Under the pieces are notes generated by a model. The model made no database searches. It was not told the DNA's origin and saw only the letters and a program-made list of their open reading frames with translations. A DNA stretch of 64,000 bases, taken from IMG/VR virus record IMGVR_UViG_3300010430_000017, positions 1 through 64,000 of that record. The stretch is one strand, 5' to 3'. Below are positions 43,241-50,818 of this stretch, piece after piece. Position 1 is the stretch's first letter. Every line of letters begins with the position of its first letter. The translations under genes were made by a program, and so were the position numbers. The DNA is from a virus.

Positions 43241-43321
43241 ATGAAAAGACTAATCAACATATACATCATTGCACCGATTGTAGCTAATACAATCATAATA
43301 TTGATAATTAATAGCTTATAG
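43241..43321 (+). CDS. Single-pass membrane peptide, 26 aa
   Basis: GGAG nine bases before ATG. Almost all hydrophobic (IYIIAPIVANTIIILII) after a basic start (MKRL), the positive-inside pattern. Very short but well placed. Confidence 0.45.
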   Translation: MKRLINIYIIAPIVANTIIILIINSL

Positions 43322-43334
43322 GAAAGGAATTGAG

Positions 43335-43637
43335 ATGAGAAATACAATCAAGAATAAAACAGAGTTAAGATACACAATCAAGAACGCCATAGGCAACACA
43401 GATAGTCTTGACTACGTAGAATTTTATCAGGACTGGACATGGGATATCATGGGATGCAATACCTGGACTACTAACGATGTATGCTATAGGTGTCAGCTGT
43501 CCGAGCTTGCATGGGCAATGGATTGGGAAAGCTCAGTGGATGAGACTATAACAGAGAAATTCCGTGATTTAGAATCACATATTATTTCTTGGAACCAAGC
43601 TACCAAGGAACACCGGCGGGAGCTTTGTCCTTGGTAA
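43335..43637 (+). CDS. Hypothetical protein, 100 aa
   Basis: SD AGGAAAGGAATTGAG. Trp-rich (YQDWTWDIMGCNTW, MDWESSVDE) with helical C-terminus. Last gene of the rightward arm. Confidence 0.6.
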   Translation: MRNTIKNKTELRYTIKNAIGNTDSLDYVEFYQDWTWDIMGCNTWTTNDVCYRCQLSELAWAMDWESSVDETITEKFRDLESHIISWNQATKEHRRELCPW

Positions 43638-43651
43638 TATAACCAACAATT

Positions 43652-43688
43652 AAACCCCTGGAGTTAATTCCCCAGGGGTTTTGTTTGT
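43652..43688 (+). terminator. Terminator between converging gene arms
   Basis: AAACCCCTGG / CCAGGGGTTT, 10-nt loop, T-rich 3' side. It resembles the 29.67 kb terminator but lacks a -35. The rest of 43689-43912 is AT-rich with no supported gene. Confidence 0.8.
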
Positions 43689-43912
43689 CTTGTATGATAA
43701 CAATGTTCACAAGAATTAACTTGCAATTCTTATGCCAGTAACAATGTTAATATTATTTATCAAGATATTTTCGATTTACCATCGTTCTTGGTATGGTTAT
43801 TGCTTGTGTGTTAAACACCTAACTCTCTATTTTTATTATATATCCTAATTCTCTCTATGAAGTCTTTTATATCTTTGGTATTTTACTAATAAATAGTTCT
43901 CTTTTGCATAAT

Positions 43913-44899
43913 TTACATTGTCTCTCCATTCCTCCATAGCCGTAGAGACTCTTGTATTCTCTTGCTGTTTTTATGTCTCTTATTTAAGAACGCCTCAAAA
44001 CTCAACTTCTTAAACAAATGAACTTGGTTACACCAAGAAGCAAGATCAACATAAAACTCATGATACCGAGCACCCCAGCAACTAATATCTCTCATTACAT
44101 AAGGAAGACACTTCCTCCCCCTGAGATATTTTATTCTATATATAGTTTCCCTGAGTTCCATTACAGGGTGAACATACACAAAGAATTTTAGCTTCCAATC
44201 ATTAACCCATTGAAGCAATGGGAGTTTTTCGTCTAAATATTTCTTGTACTTAATATCATCAAAAGCAAAGACGTACTCTTTCCAATAATTAAGCTTCCTC
44301 AAAGCCTTTGAGTTTTCTTTATTAACTAACCTAATATCAAGACCTTGGTTGAATTGGCATTTAACCCCTATCTCCGCTATCTTATTCAGTTCCCAAAGAT
44401 GCCTTTTGTACCCAAGAATATTATTATCCATGAACTTCACTTTATCATGCTGAATAATATCCTCTACTTCAGATACTTTATGAATCCTCCCTTCTTTCTT
44501 GGGGACTTTACAAAACCAACAACTCCTTACGCATCCCCTTGTAATAAAACCATAAGAAGTATCATTATAAGGGTAAATAGAGTAATCAGGTTTACATCTT
44601 TCTACCTCCTCCCCTAATGTAGTCGTTAGATCTACGCCAGTACCTCCGAAAAAGATACCATCTCCGTGGATATGTTGGATATTATTTTCAAAGATAACAC
44701 TACAAAATACTTCATTGTATTTTTCTGTGGCTATCTGATAGTCCTTTTTATTTCTATTAGGAAAATAGGGGAGATGTAGCTGTTGTATTCTAACTTCGTG
44801 ACCTTTTTCTTTGTAATAAGTACTTAACTTCATAAGAGCGAGATTTGGAATTGTACTGTCAGCATCAATCAAAAGAACCTTCTTGGAATCAGTATTCAT
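43913..44899 (-). CDS. Radical SAM protein of unknown substrate
   Basis: 328 residues, SD GGAGGCAAATA. CxxxCxxC is CVRSCWFC (Cys123, Cys127, Cys130). Residues 1-45 resemble the Rossmann start of a B12-binding domain (VLLIDADSTIPNLALMKL), followed by GFITRGCV, FMDNN and FNQGLDIRLV, the order found in COG1032-type radical SAM proteins. It would generate a 5'-deoxyadenosyl radical; substrate unknown. Last gene of the leftward arm. Confidence 0.8.
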   Translation of the reverse strand: MNTDSKKVLLIDADSTIPNLALMKLSTYYKEKGHEVRIQQLHLPYFPNRNKKDYQIATEKYNEVFCSVIFENNIQHIHGDGIFFGGTGVDLTTTLGEEVERCKPDYSIYPYNDTSYGFITRGCVRSCWFCKVPKKEGRIHKVSEVEDIIQHDKVKFMDNNILGYKRHLWELNKIAEIGVKCQFNQGLDIRLVNKENSKALRKLNYWKEYVFAFDDIKYKKYLDEKLPLLQWVNDWKLKFFVYVHPVMELRETIYRIKYLRGRKCLPYVMRDISCWGARYHEFYVDLASWCNQVHLFKKLSFEAFLNKRHKNSKRIQESLRLWRNGETM

Positions 44900-44953
44900 T
44901 TTATTTGCCTCCTTATTTTAAAAGATTTTCCCTGTATTCCTCAGTATTATCCA

Positions 44954-45097
44954 TTAAATAACCTTCCAAGTAATCAAAGCAAGGTAGTATAAGGTAATAC
45001 AATCAATTGTTGTGATATTCTGGTCTTTGAAGTAATAAGCATAGCATAATACAACACACGAGGTCAATGAGATAATTAAGTGCTCGTACCATTTCAT
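44954..45097 (-). CDS. Membrane microprotein, 47 aa
   Basis: SD AGGAG 9 bases upstream. Hydrophobic segment LIISLTSCVVLCYAYYF then a second weaker one (ITLYYLALITWKVI). Unknown. Confidence 0.5.
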   Translation of the reverse strand: MKWYEHLIISLTSCVVLCYAYYFKDQNITTIDCITLYYLALITWKVI

Positions 45098-45126
45098 ATT
45101 AATATTCTCCTGTAGTCCTATAGTTA

Positions 45127-45285
45127 TCAACTAACATAACCCCGGGGTTTATACCAATCATGATTACACTTTTTAATCTCTTCTTCTTCTTTTTTAATCG
45201 CTTCTTGATATTCCAAATAAAGATCCTGTTGCAGATTATTAATTTTTTCTTTATTGTCAGTACTAAATTTCTTAAATATCTTCAT
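45127..45285 (-). CDS. Charged helical microprotein, 52 aa
   Basis: SD AAGGATAATA. Alternating Lys/Glu helix (EAIKKEEEEIKKC) ending NHDWYKPRGYVS. Unknown. Confidence 0.5.
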   Translation of the reverse strand: MKIFKKFSTDNKEKINNLQQDLYLEYQEAIKKEEEEIKKCNHDWYKPRGYVS

Positions 45286-45322
45286 TATTATCCTTCAGTT
45301 TGATTACCTTTGGTAAGGCTTA

Positions 45323-45970
45323 CTATCTCTGATAGGGCCTGACATGCCAGAGTCCACAAGAAGTTATAGCACAATTAATAATCTCTGGCCTTTGTTCCTC
45401 TTTACACATCTTACAATATCTCTTTATAGCATTTTTGTATATCTTTTGTATTGTTCTCGATTCTACACCTGCATGACAATGTTTACAAAGGGTTATTAAA
45501 TTCCCTTCTTCGTCTTCACCTCCATACCTCCAAGGAAGAATATGATGCACATGTAAAGGTGTTTCTTTTGAGCCACATTTCTTACATCTATGATTATCTC
45601 TTGCTAAAATAATATCTCTTAACTTATACCACTTTGCTGTTGTTAATCTGGATCTATGTTTAGGTGTTAAACCGCCTCTCCAGCTGGGACTATTTTCTCC
45701 TGTCCTTGGGTTTGTTTTTTGAGACGCTTTTTGTGCTTCGCTTACCATTTTTCTACCTTCTTCAGATGTTGTCCAGCACTCACAGGAACAGTACCTATGA
45801 GTTTCTATTTTATATGGGGTTACATAAAACTTTTTACCACAAGTAAGACATTTTTTATATGCACCTCTTCTTACTGAAGTATTTGAAAGTTTTCTATTAT
45901 AATAACAACTTCGTGAACAATACTTCTTACCTTCTTTTACTTCATTACCACAAACCAGGCATACACTCAT
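45323..45970 (-). CDS. HNH endonuclease with zinc fingers and NUMOD3-like motif
   Basis: 215 residues. Two N-terminal zinc fingers (CLVCG..YCSRSC, CLTCG..YCSCEC), NUMOD3-like ENSPSWRGG, then HNH core LHVHHILPWRYGG and NLITLCKHCH. Typical homing endonuclease with DNA-binding modules. It has its own promoter about 150 bases upstream, implying a long leader. Confidence 0.85.
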   Translation of the reverse strand: MSVCLVCGNEVKEGKKYCSRSCYYNRKLSNTSVRRGAYKKCLTCGKKFYVTPYKIETHRYCSCECWTTSEEGRKMVSEAQKASQKTNPRTGENSPSWRGGLTPKHRSRLTTAKWYKLRDIILARDNHRCKKCGSKETPLHVHHILPWRYGGEDEEGNLITLCKHCHAGVESRTIQKIYKNAIKRYCKMCKEEQRPEIINCAITSCGLWHVRPYQR

Positions 45971-46121
45971 AATTTCCCTTTCTAACGTACGTTTACATTC
46001 TCTCAGTAAGGCTATATACCCAAAACCATAAAAAGCTCTCTAAGAGGCTAAAAACAACCTTAGAATTGATTTCTGAATAACAATCAGATCAATATCTTCT
46101 TAACATCATTCTTTTATGCTC

Positions 46122-46150
46122 AATATACACCATGAGCTATTTCTTGTCAA
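46122..46150 (-). promoter_or_regulatory. Promoter TTGACA-17-TATATT (leftward)
   Basis: -35 at 46145-46150 and -10 at 46122-46127. It lies in the end of the upstream gene and drives the HNH gene. The 45971-46121 leader holds small hairpins and the palindrome AACGTACGTT but no gene. Confidence 0.65.
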
Positions 46151-46460
46151 GACTATCCTTCTCCATACTCATAAAAGTCCCATCCGAGAAATCTCTATCA
46201 TCAATACTGAATATTTCTTCTTTACCACAAATAGTACATACTTTTTGTATATCATATTCGTTCCAAATCTCATCCTCGTACCCTCTTGTAGCAGGACAGG
46301 AGTAACATATTTCATCATCCCTTGTTACTCTTAAATTTTGGTTTCTCCCGATAACTGCATACCTGTATTTATGCTCACAATGGGAGTCCTCACAAGCCCC
46401 GCATTCTTCCTTTGTACTCCAAGTATCCAAACACACTTCGCATTCGTAGTAAGTTTTCAT
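46137..46460 (-). CDS. Zinc-ribbon protein, 107 aa
   Basis: SD AAAGGAGCTAT. Cys pairs CEVC, CGACEDSHC, CYSC and CTICG suggest two zinc sites. Acidic C-terminus. First of four zinc-type microproteins in a row (46.1-47.0 kb). Unknown. Confidence 0.65.
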   Translation of the reverse strand: MKTYYECEVCLDTWSTKEECGACEDSHCEHKYRYAVIGRNQNLRVTRDDEICYSCPATRGYEDEIWNEYDIQKVCTICGKEEIFSIDDRDFSDGTFMSMEKDSLDKK

Positions 46461-46639
46461 CTAATAGCTCCTTTGTATTCTTTTCTTGTAATACTGTCAT
46501 ATTTTCTTCCACAAGCAGGACAACACATATCCTTGGGCCTTCCTCTTCCTGTTTGAACTAACTCAGGAGCAAAAATACTCGCAGGAGAGAAGCACTTACC
46601 GCAATATAATTTATTATTTCTAAGTATAGCTTTAGTCAC
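46457..46639 (-). CDS. Zinc-ribbon microprotein, 60 aa
   Basis: GTG start with AAGGAG upstream. CGKC then CCPACG 30 residues apart with a basic GRGRPKDM loop between, a compact ribbon likely to bind nucleic acid. Overlaps both neighbours. Confidence 0.6.
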   Translation of the reverse strand: MTKAILRNNKLYCGKCFSPASIFAPELVQTGRGRPKDMCCPACGRKYDSITRKEYKGAIR

Positions 46640-46829
46640 TTTTCAACTCCTTATAGTTAATAATTACAACTGTGTCATAGTTACTTTGTCTTTTAATATC
46701 CTCAGCCATTCCTACTATCTGTGTATACGTTTCTAATTTTTTATCAGAGGTATACTCGCACATCCCGGTCCCAGAATGTGACGGCGACCAATATCCGTAA
46801 GAGATAAAGTATTTATATTCTTTAGTCAT
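46632..46829 (-). CDS. Hypothetical protein, 65 aa
   Basis: ATG 46829 chosen after AAGGAGCTTAAGA (frame opens at 46901). Starts YKYFISYGYWSPSHSGTGMC. Alpha/beta; unknown. Confidence 0.55.
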   Translation of the reverse strand: MTKEYKYFISYGYWSPSHSGTGMCEYTSDKKLETYTQIVGMAEDIKRQSNYDTVVIINYKELKSD

Positions 46830-47004
46830 TCTTAAGCTCCTTCCTTGAGTACATATTAAATACCCTGTTGCATCCTCTGCACATGAGGTAATCTTCACCA
46901 ACCCATGATTTAGTTAATACCACATTAGTGTTAGAGATGTTAGAGCGACAGAAAGGGCATCTAAGCTTCCCTCCCTTGTCTGTAAGTGCTTTTTTCTTTT
47001 TCAC
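46822..47004 (-). CDS. Zinc-ribbon microprotein, 60 aa
   Basis: GTG start with GGAGAAGTAA. CPFCRSNIS and CRGCNRVFN form a ribbon; basic at both ends. Related in layout to the gene at 46457. Unknown. Confidence 0.6.
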   Translation of the reverse strand: MKKKKALTDKGGKLRCPFCRSNISNTNVVLTKSWVGEDYLMCRGCNRVFNMYSRKELKND

Positions 47005-47783
47005 TTACTTCTCCTCTTTACGGGTATTTCCAAAGCATCCTTTATCTCCCACCCTTTTCTAAGCCTTTCTTTCAGTGTTGTGTATTTGATGCCCTTTTTT
47101 CTTGCCCACGCAGCCATAGACATAGACTCTCCTTCAAAACGGATTATTTTACAATTCCTCTTATTTTGAGCTTGTTCGACAGGAGAACTCCATTTAACAT
47201 TCCAAGGGCCATATGGCCCATTATTATCTATCCTATCTATGGAATACTTTCTATTAGGTCTATGACCCACATCCTTCAAAAAATTTTCAAATGAATTCCT
47301 CCATCTTCTGCATACATAAATACCTCTTCCTCCATAATGATGATAATGTTTATGTTTGAAGAAGTAACACCTCTGTTTCATAGACAACCAAATGGTATAC
47401 TCCTCTGTTTTTGTTTTTCCGTGTGTGGTCTGTATTCCGCTTATGTATTCTTTAAAACATAATTTGCACATAGGGATAATAGATCCTCGTAGACTTTTAA
47501 TACTTTTAACAACATAATCTCCGCAATCGCACTTGCATAACCATTCAGTATCCCAAGTAGTTTTTACACCCATAGCGAAGATCGGAAGGAGCTTCCCAAA
47601 CCTTTTTAACAATATATTTTGTGTTCCCTTATTGTTTACTGGCCTTTCGAAAGCATCTTCTATTTCCCACCCAATACGTATTCTTTGCCTTAAGGTAGAG
47701 AGATTAATACCTAAAGACCTTGACCATTCTTTTAAACTCTGTGTTTTTCCGTTGTACGTTATATATTTAGTTGGCAGCCCCAT
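47001..47783 (-). CDS. Homing-type endonuclease with HTH repeats at both ends
   Basis: 260 residues. N-terminal repeat SLKEWSRSLGINLSTLRQRI..GW, zinc finger CKCDCGDYV..MCKLC, nuclease-like core MKQRCYF, HHYGGRGIYVCRRW, SIDRIDNNGPYGPWNVKW, then a second repeat MAAWARKKGIKYTTLKERLR..GW. Same family as 20917 and 61925 with a different domain order. Probably mobile. Confidence 0.75.
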   Translation of the reverse strand: MGLPTKYITYNGKTQSLKEWSRSLGINLSTLRQRIRIGWEIEDAFERPVNNKGTQNILLKRFGKLLPIFAMGVKTTWDTEWLCKCDCGDYVVKSIKSLRGSIIPMCKLCFKEYISGIQTTHGKTKTEEYTIWLSMKQRCYFFKHKHYHHYGGRGIYVCRRWRNSFENFLKDVGHRPNRKYSIDRIDNNGPYGPWNVKWSSPVEQAQNKRNCKIIRFEGESMSMAAWARKKGIKYTTLKERLRKGWEIKDALEIPVKRRSK

Positions 47784-47792
47784 ACTTTATAT

Positions 47793-47939
47793 TTAACCTT
47801 TCTCCTTATCTCCTAAAAGGCTCACAAAATCACAAAGATTCCCAAACACTTTGTCTGATTTGTGGTACAATTCTTTATCATTGTAAACAACAGGATATTC
47901 CATAACTCTATCATAGAATAATTCCTGAATCAAGTCCAT
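47793..47939 (-). CDS. Hypothetical microprotein, 48 aa
   Basis: ATG 47939, poor SD. Acidic helices (MDLIQELFYDRVMEY). The SD of the endonuclease lies at its 3' end. Unknown. Confidence 0.4.
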   Translation of the reverse strand: MDLIQELFYDRVMEYPVVYNDKELYHKSDKVFGNLCDFVSLLGDKEKG

Positions 47940-47967
47940 TCTGTCGAATATTTCATGTCAATGGTAT

Positions 47968-48141
47968 TTATCTGTCTTTTGATTCATTCTTCGACTCCTC
48001 ACAAGATTCCAACCTAAAGATCTCGTTCCCCGTGTCAGGCCCACAATCAAGGCAAGGGCAAACATCTTCATTCTCGAAGAAACATCCCTGGCACCCACCA
48101 AAACCCTCCACAAGCTCTACTTCAACTATGAATTTTTTCAT
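47968..48141 (-). CDS. Cys-rich acidic microprotein, 57 aa
   Basis: ATGA overlap with the gene upstream. GGCQGCFF, DVCPCLDCGP give five Cys in 17 residues, a likely zinc or iron site, in an acidic context. Unknown. Confidence 0.55.
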   Translation of the reverse strand: MKKFIVEVELVEGFGGCQGCFFENEDVCPCLDCGPDTGNEIFRLESCEESKNESKDR

Positions 48142-48356
48142 GTTAACCTATTTAAACATTCTCTCTTAACCTTATCAATAAAATCAAGTAGAGACAACCT
48201 ACCAACAGTGCACTCAGTACCTCCACATTTATAACTCTGATAGTACTCATCCGATAACATGTAACAATATGTGTGCGCAACAAATATCTGTTCTTTGGTT
48301 TCACAACTCTTAAATACTCTTTGTATTTTTTCCAATACTTGACTATAAGTCATCAA
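48138..48356 (-). CDS. Hypothetical protein, 72 aa
   Basis: ATGA overlaps on both sides. Helical with three Cys and many Tyr (CYMLSDEYYQSYKC). Unknown. Confidence 0.6.
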   Translation of the reverse strand: MMTYSQVLEKIQRVFKSCETKEQIFVAHTYCYMLSDEYYQSYKCGGTECTVGRLSLLDFIDKVKRECLNRLT

Positions 48357-48532
48357 AATTTACTCCATGTCCAAAGTTTAATCCTAAGAATTCCTTTTCT
48401 CAATATCTCAAATAACACAATAACACAAGCACCGAAGAAAAGAAACAAAATATTTATAAACATGAAAAATAGCATGATGATGTTGTGAATATATTTTTCT
48501 ATTGTATTAAGAATGTTCTGTAGTTTAGTCAT
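48353..48532 (-). CDS. Membrane microprotein, 59 aa
   Basis: ATGA overlaps with the methyltransferase-like gene upstream and the 72-aa gene downstream. Strong hydrophobic helix (MLFFMFINILFLFFGACVIV) then a basic tail. Unknown. Confidence 0.6.
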   Translation of the reverse strand: MTKLQNILNTIEKYIHNIIMLFFMFINILFLFFGACVIVLFEILRKGILRIKLWTWSKF

Positions 48533-49134
48533 TTAAGTATTCCCCACTGTTTTGCCATTGCTTCCGCGATACCTCTAAAAAACATAGATCTTCTCTTACT
48601 TCTATCTTTCCCAGGACTCATATACCAAATTCTTTGTTGTTCTTTAAGTGGTAGAGACTGCATTTCAATGAATACATTATTTGTTCCAATAAGGTTCGGT
48701 AAATTATAATTCCATAATCCTGTTTTCTTCTTCTCAGGGTGTCCAAACATATATGGCTGAATATATTGGGAAGGCTTCTTAAGATTACTTTGTGTGGATA
48801 AAACACCCACAGGATTTTCGAAACAAACCCTGTTTCCTTTCTTCTTACATAGATTCCATAACTGTTCTGTCCATTCTATACTCTCCTGTCTCTTTTTTGT
48901 ATTAGAATAATATCTATTCCCAGCAACACACAGGTATGTGCAGGGAGGGTGGCAGATAATTAAGTCATAGAACCCATCTTCTGTATTTTCTAAGATTTCC
49001 ACTACATCGTGCATTATATGGTCGCCGTAAAGCGACTCACTTGGTAAAATATCACAACTTATGGCATAATGGCCTTCTCGGATAAATTCATCCCTTACTA
49101 TCCCAGAATACTCACACCCAACAAAAACCCTCAT
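48529..49134 (-). CDS. DNA cytosine methyltransferase-like protein
   Basis: 201 residues; ATG 49134 (a TTG one codon earlier is less likely), SD AGGAGTATT. Rossmann start MRVFVGCEYSG, an acidic strand end CDIL (Asp28), motif IV-like CHPPCTYL (Cys65 in the PPC loop) and motif VI-like CFENPVG (ENP at 106-108). These match C5-cytosine methyltransferase motifs, but the protein is about half the usual length and lacks a clear target-recognition domain. May modify the phage genome against restriction. Confidence 0.7.
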   Translation of the reverse strand: MRVFVGCEYSGIVRDEFIREGHYAISCDILPSESLYGDHIMHDVVEILENTEDGFYDLIICHPPCTYLCVAGNRYYSNTKKRQESIEWTEQLWNLCKKKGNRVCFENPVGVLSTQSNLKKPSQYIQPYMFGHPEKKKTGLWNYNLPNLIGTNNVFIEMQSLPLKEQQRIWYMSPGKDRSKRRSMFFRGIAEAMAKQWGILK

Positions 49135-49691
49135 CAAATACTCCTAATATGAATAGGTGCAGTAACACCACTACAAAGACCAATAGAAGCTTCCAGGGCT
49201 TTTGTTATTGTACTTTCGGGATCAATAATTTCTTGGTTATTATAAATATGATGCAGAACACCATAAGCATAGGAACTCCCGGAACCAATTGCGTAGTACG
49301 GTTCTGTTGTCTCGACTACTTGGAAAGCTGGATCAATTAGAAATAGTCTTCCATGAATTCCGACAAGATAATTATCGGAATGTTCTTCTACTCCGAGATC
49401 ATTAGCTGAATAACCGCATTGCTTAAACAAATCCATGAGGTTAATACTGAATGTTCTGCACATATAATTCTCAAGAGTTTGTTTCTCTGTATCAAATACA
49501 GGAAGCCAGTCATCAACATGCTTCATTAACTGACTTCCTCTGATCATACCAGCGTATCCGACAAGCATTTGATCATTGAGTTTAATTACCTTGGGTCCAG
49601 TGAGTTTTCTTTCAAGATCCCCGAAAGTAGCACAGCTGTCTGATCCGAAGTACGTCTTGTTCTTGTGTTTCAAAGCAATCACGCAGGTCAT
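49134..49691 (-). CDS. Proteasome-beta / HslV-like Ntn hydrolase
   Basis: 185 residues. After Met removal Thr is the first residue; Asp17 (GSDSCAT) and Lys33 (GPKVIKL) in mature numbering fall exactly where proteasome beta and HslV have them. AIGSGSSYAYGVLHH (135-149) matches the conserved GSG..YA.G segment. The usual late Asp (D..SG) is replaced (IGLCSGVT). It would form a ring protease. No HslU- or ATPase-like partner is in the window. Overlaps the methyltransferase-like gene by one base. Confidence 0.8.
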   Translation of the reverse strand: MTCVIALKHKNKTYFGSDSCATFGDLERKLTGPKVIKLNDQMLVGYAGMIRGSQLMKHVDDWLPVFDTEKQTLENYMCRTFSINLMDLFKQCGYSANDLGVEEHSDNYLVGIHGRLFLIDPAFQVVETTEPYYAIGSGSSYAYGVLHHIYNNQEIIDPESTITKALEASIGLCSGVTAPIHIRSI

Positions 49692-49707
49692 AGATTCTCC
49701 TTAATTA

Positions 49708-49750
49708 TAATAAAAATGTCCTTAAACTTATCTCTAAATCTAAGGACATT
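49708..49750 (-). terminator. Leftward hairpin plus T-run at the transcript start
   Basis: AATGTCCTTA / TAAGGACATT (49741-49750 and 49715-49724) followed on the - strand by TTTTTATT. The first arm overlaps the -10 of the promoter, the same design as at 13.9, 14.77 and 33.17 kb. Confidence 0.75.
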
Positions 49751-49776
49751 CTATACTAAAACTATTTGTGTGTCAA
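49748..49776 (-). promoter_or_regulatory. Promoter TTGACA-17-TAGAAT (leftward)
   Basis: -35 49771-49776, -10 49748-49753. Drives the Ntn hydrolase and methyltransferase-like genes. Confidence 0.7.
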
Positions 49777-49798
49777 GTGCTAATGTAAATTAACAATG

Positions 49799-50146
49799 TT
49801 ATTTCTTATCTTCAAGTTTCTTGATCTTGGCCTTGAGTTTAGTCACTTGTGACTTAGTGGTTCTTAGAGTATCAGTAACTTTCTTATTTTTGTCCGTTAG
49901 AACTTGTAATTGTTCTTTGAGATCAACAATATCCGCAGTTTCTTCTGTCTCGGAAATTTCCTTTCCGATTGTAGGGACAATATAAACATTCCCCATAGCC
50001 TTGATTGCATCCCAATTAAATTCATAGCCCTTCTTTGTATATTTCTCAATACCAGCGAAGATACCAAACAACAGATTCGAACTAATCTCCAAGCAATGCC
50101 CCATATCCGTTACTTGGTAGTGCTGCCCTTCCGCTGCTTTAATCAT
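49799..50146 (-). CDS. Coiled-coil protein, 115 aa
   Basis: SD AAAGGAGAGGTAA. Residues 1-60 are alpha/beta; residues 75-115 form a Lys-rich coiled coil (TKSQVTKLKAKIKKLE). Unknown. Confidence 0.6.
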   Translation of the reverse strand: MIKAAEGQHYQVTDMGHCLEISSNLLFGIFAGIEKYTKKGYEFNWDAIKAMGNVYIVPTIGKEISETEETADIVDLKEQLQVLTDKNKKVTDTLRTTKSQVTKLKAKIKKLEDKK

Positions 50147-50435
50147 TTACCTCTCCTTTTTGTAATTGCCCCCAAGGATTTGGGACAGAATTTACTTCAG
50201 TAATACACTCCAACCCAGTATCATGGTGTAAATTCTTAGTACACCAGTCCTTGAAATCATCAATTGTTTCTTCATCATCATAACAATTGATGATGAGTTT
50301 GGCACAACTTTTTCTGTCCTTTCCAGCTTCGAAAGAAAAATTATCGATCTCTAATTTTTCGAGTATATTTTCACCGTTATCTGTCTCTAACTCCACACCC
50401 ATAACTGCATTTAAATTATTAAATGTTATCCTCAT
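50139..50435 (-). CDS. Acidic hypothetical protein, 98 aa
   Basis: Overlaps both neighbours by a few bases. Beta strands then an acidic helix (NCYDDEETIDDFKDW). Unknown. Confidence 0.6.
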   Translation of the reverse strand: MRITFNNLNAVMGVELETDNGENILEKLEIDNFSFEAGKDRKSCAKLIINCYDDEETIDDFKDWCTKNLHHDTGLECITEVNSVPNPWGQLQKGEVND

Positions 50436-50818
50436 ATATTATTATCCTGGTTATTCAAAGCAAGTAAACAATACCCCATAATATCACCGTAGGGACTCTC
50501 CCCAAGAGCATCCTTATCTGTAGCAATTCTCATTAGTTTATCGAATATACGAACAATAGTCAACATGTCTTGGTAGGAACTTACAGGAACTCCCTCTGGG
50601 TAAAGAATTTGAAGGAACTCTTCTGATTTACCCCAAGAATTGCCATAAAATTTTTGTTTTTCTGCCACAAGATTAGCTATCTCTTTCGCTATTTCTTTGT
50701 AGTTATTAGGTTTTGGTGGTGTATCTTTGTTAGGTTTTGGTGTTTTACATAAAGGCATAGGCGTACGAGCACTTACCTCCGGCAAATTCCAATAAACAAA
50801 ATCTTTTCTATCTATCAT
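50432..50818 (-). CDS. MazG-like / nucleotide-modification-associated helical protein
   Basis: 128 residues. EKQKFYGNSWGKSEEF near residue 55 and FDKLMRIATDKDALGESPYGDIMGYCLLAL at the end match a phage family related to all-alpha NTP pyrophosphohydrolases (MazG/DUF1599-like). The family probably tunes nucleotide pools. Coupled (ATGA) to dUTPase, which supports that role. Confidence 0.65.
   Translation of the reverse strand: MIDRKDFVYWNLPEVSARTPMPLCKTPKPNKDTPPKPNNYKEIAKEIANLVAEKQKFYGNSWGKSEEFLQILYPEGVPVSSYQDMLTIVRIFDKLMRIATDKDALGESPYGDIMGYCLLALNNQDNNI

Noticed and set aside
43700-43720. Possible promoter after the 43.65 kb terminator (TATGAT as at 29.71 kb)
   Set aside because: No -35 hexamer at a workable distance and it would read antisense into the radical SAM gene.
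44954-44957. 13-codon peptide overlapping the stop of the 47-aa membrane gene
   Set aside because: Too short and without supporting features beyond a TAATG junction.
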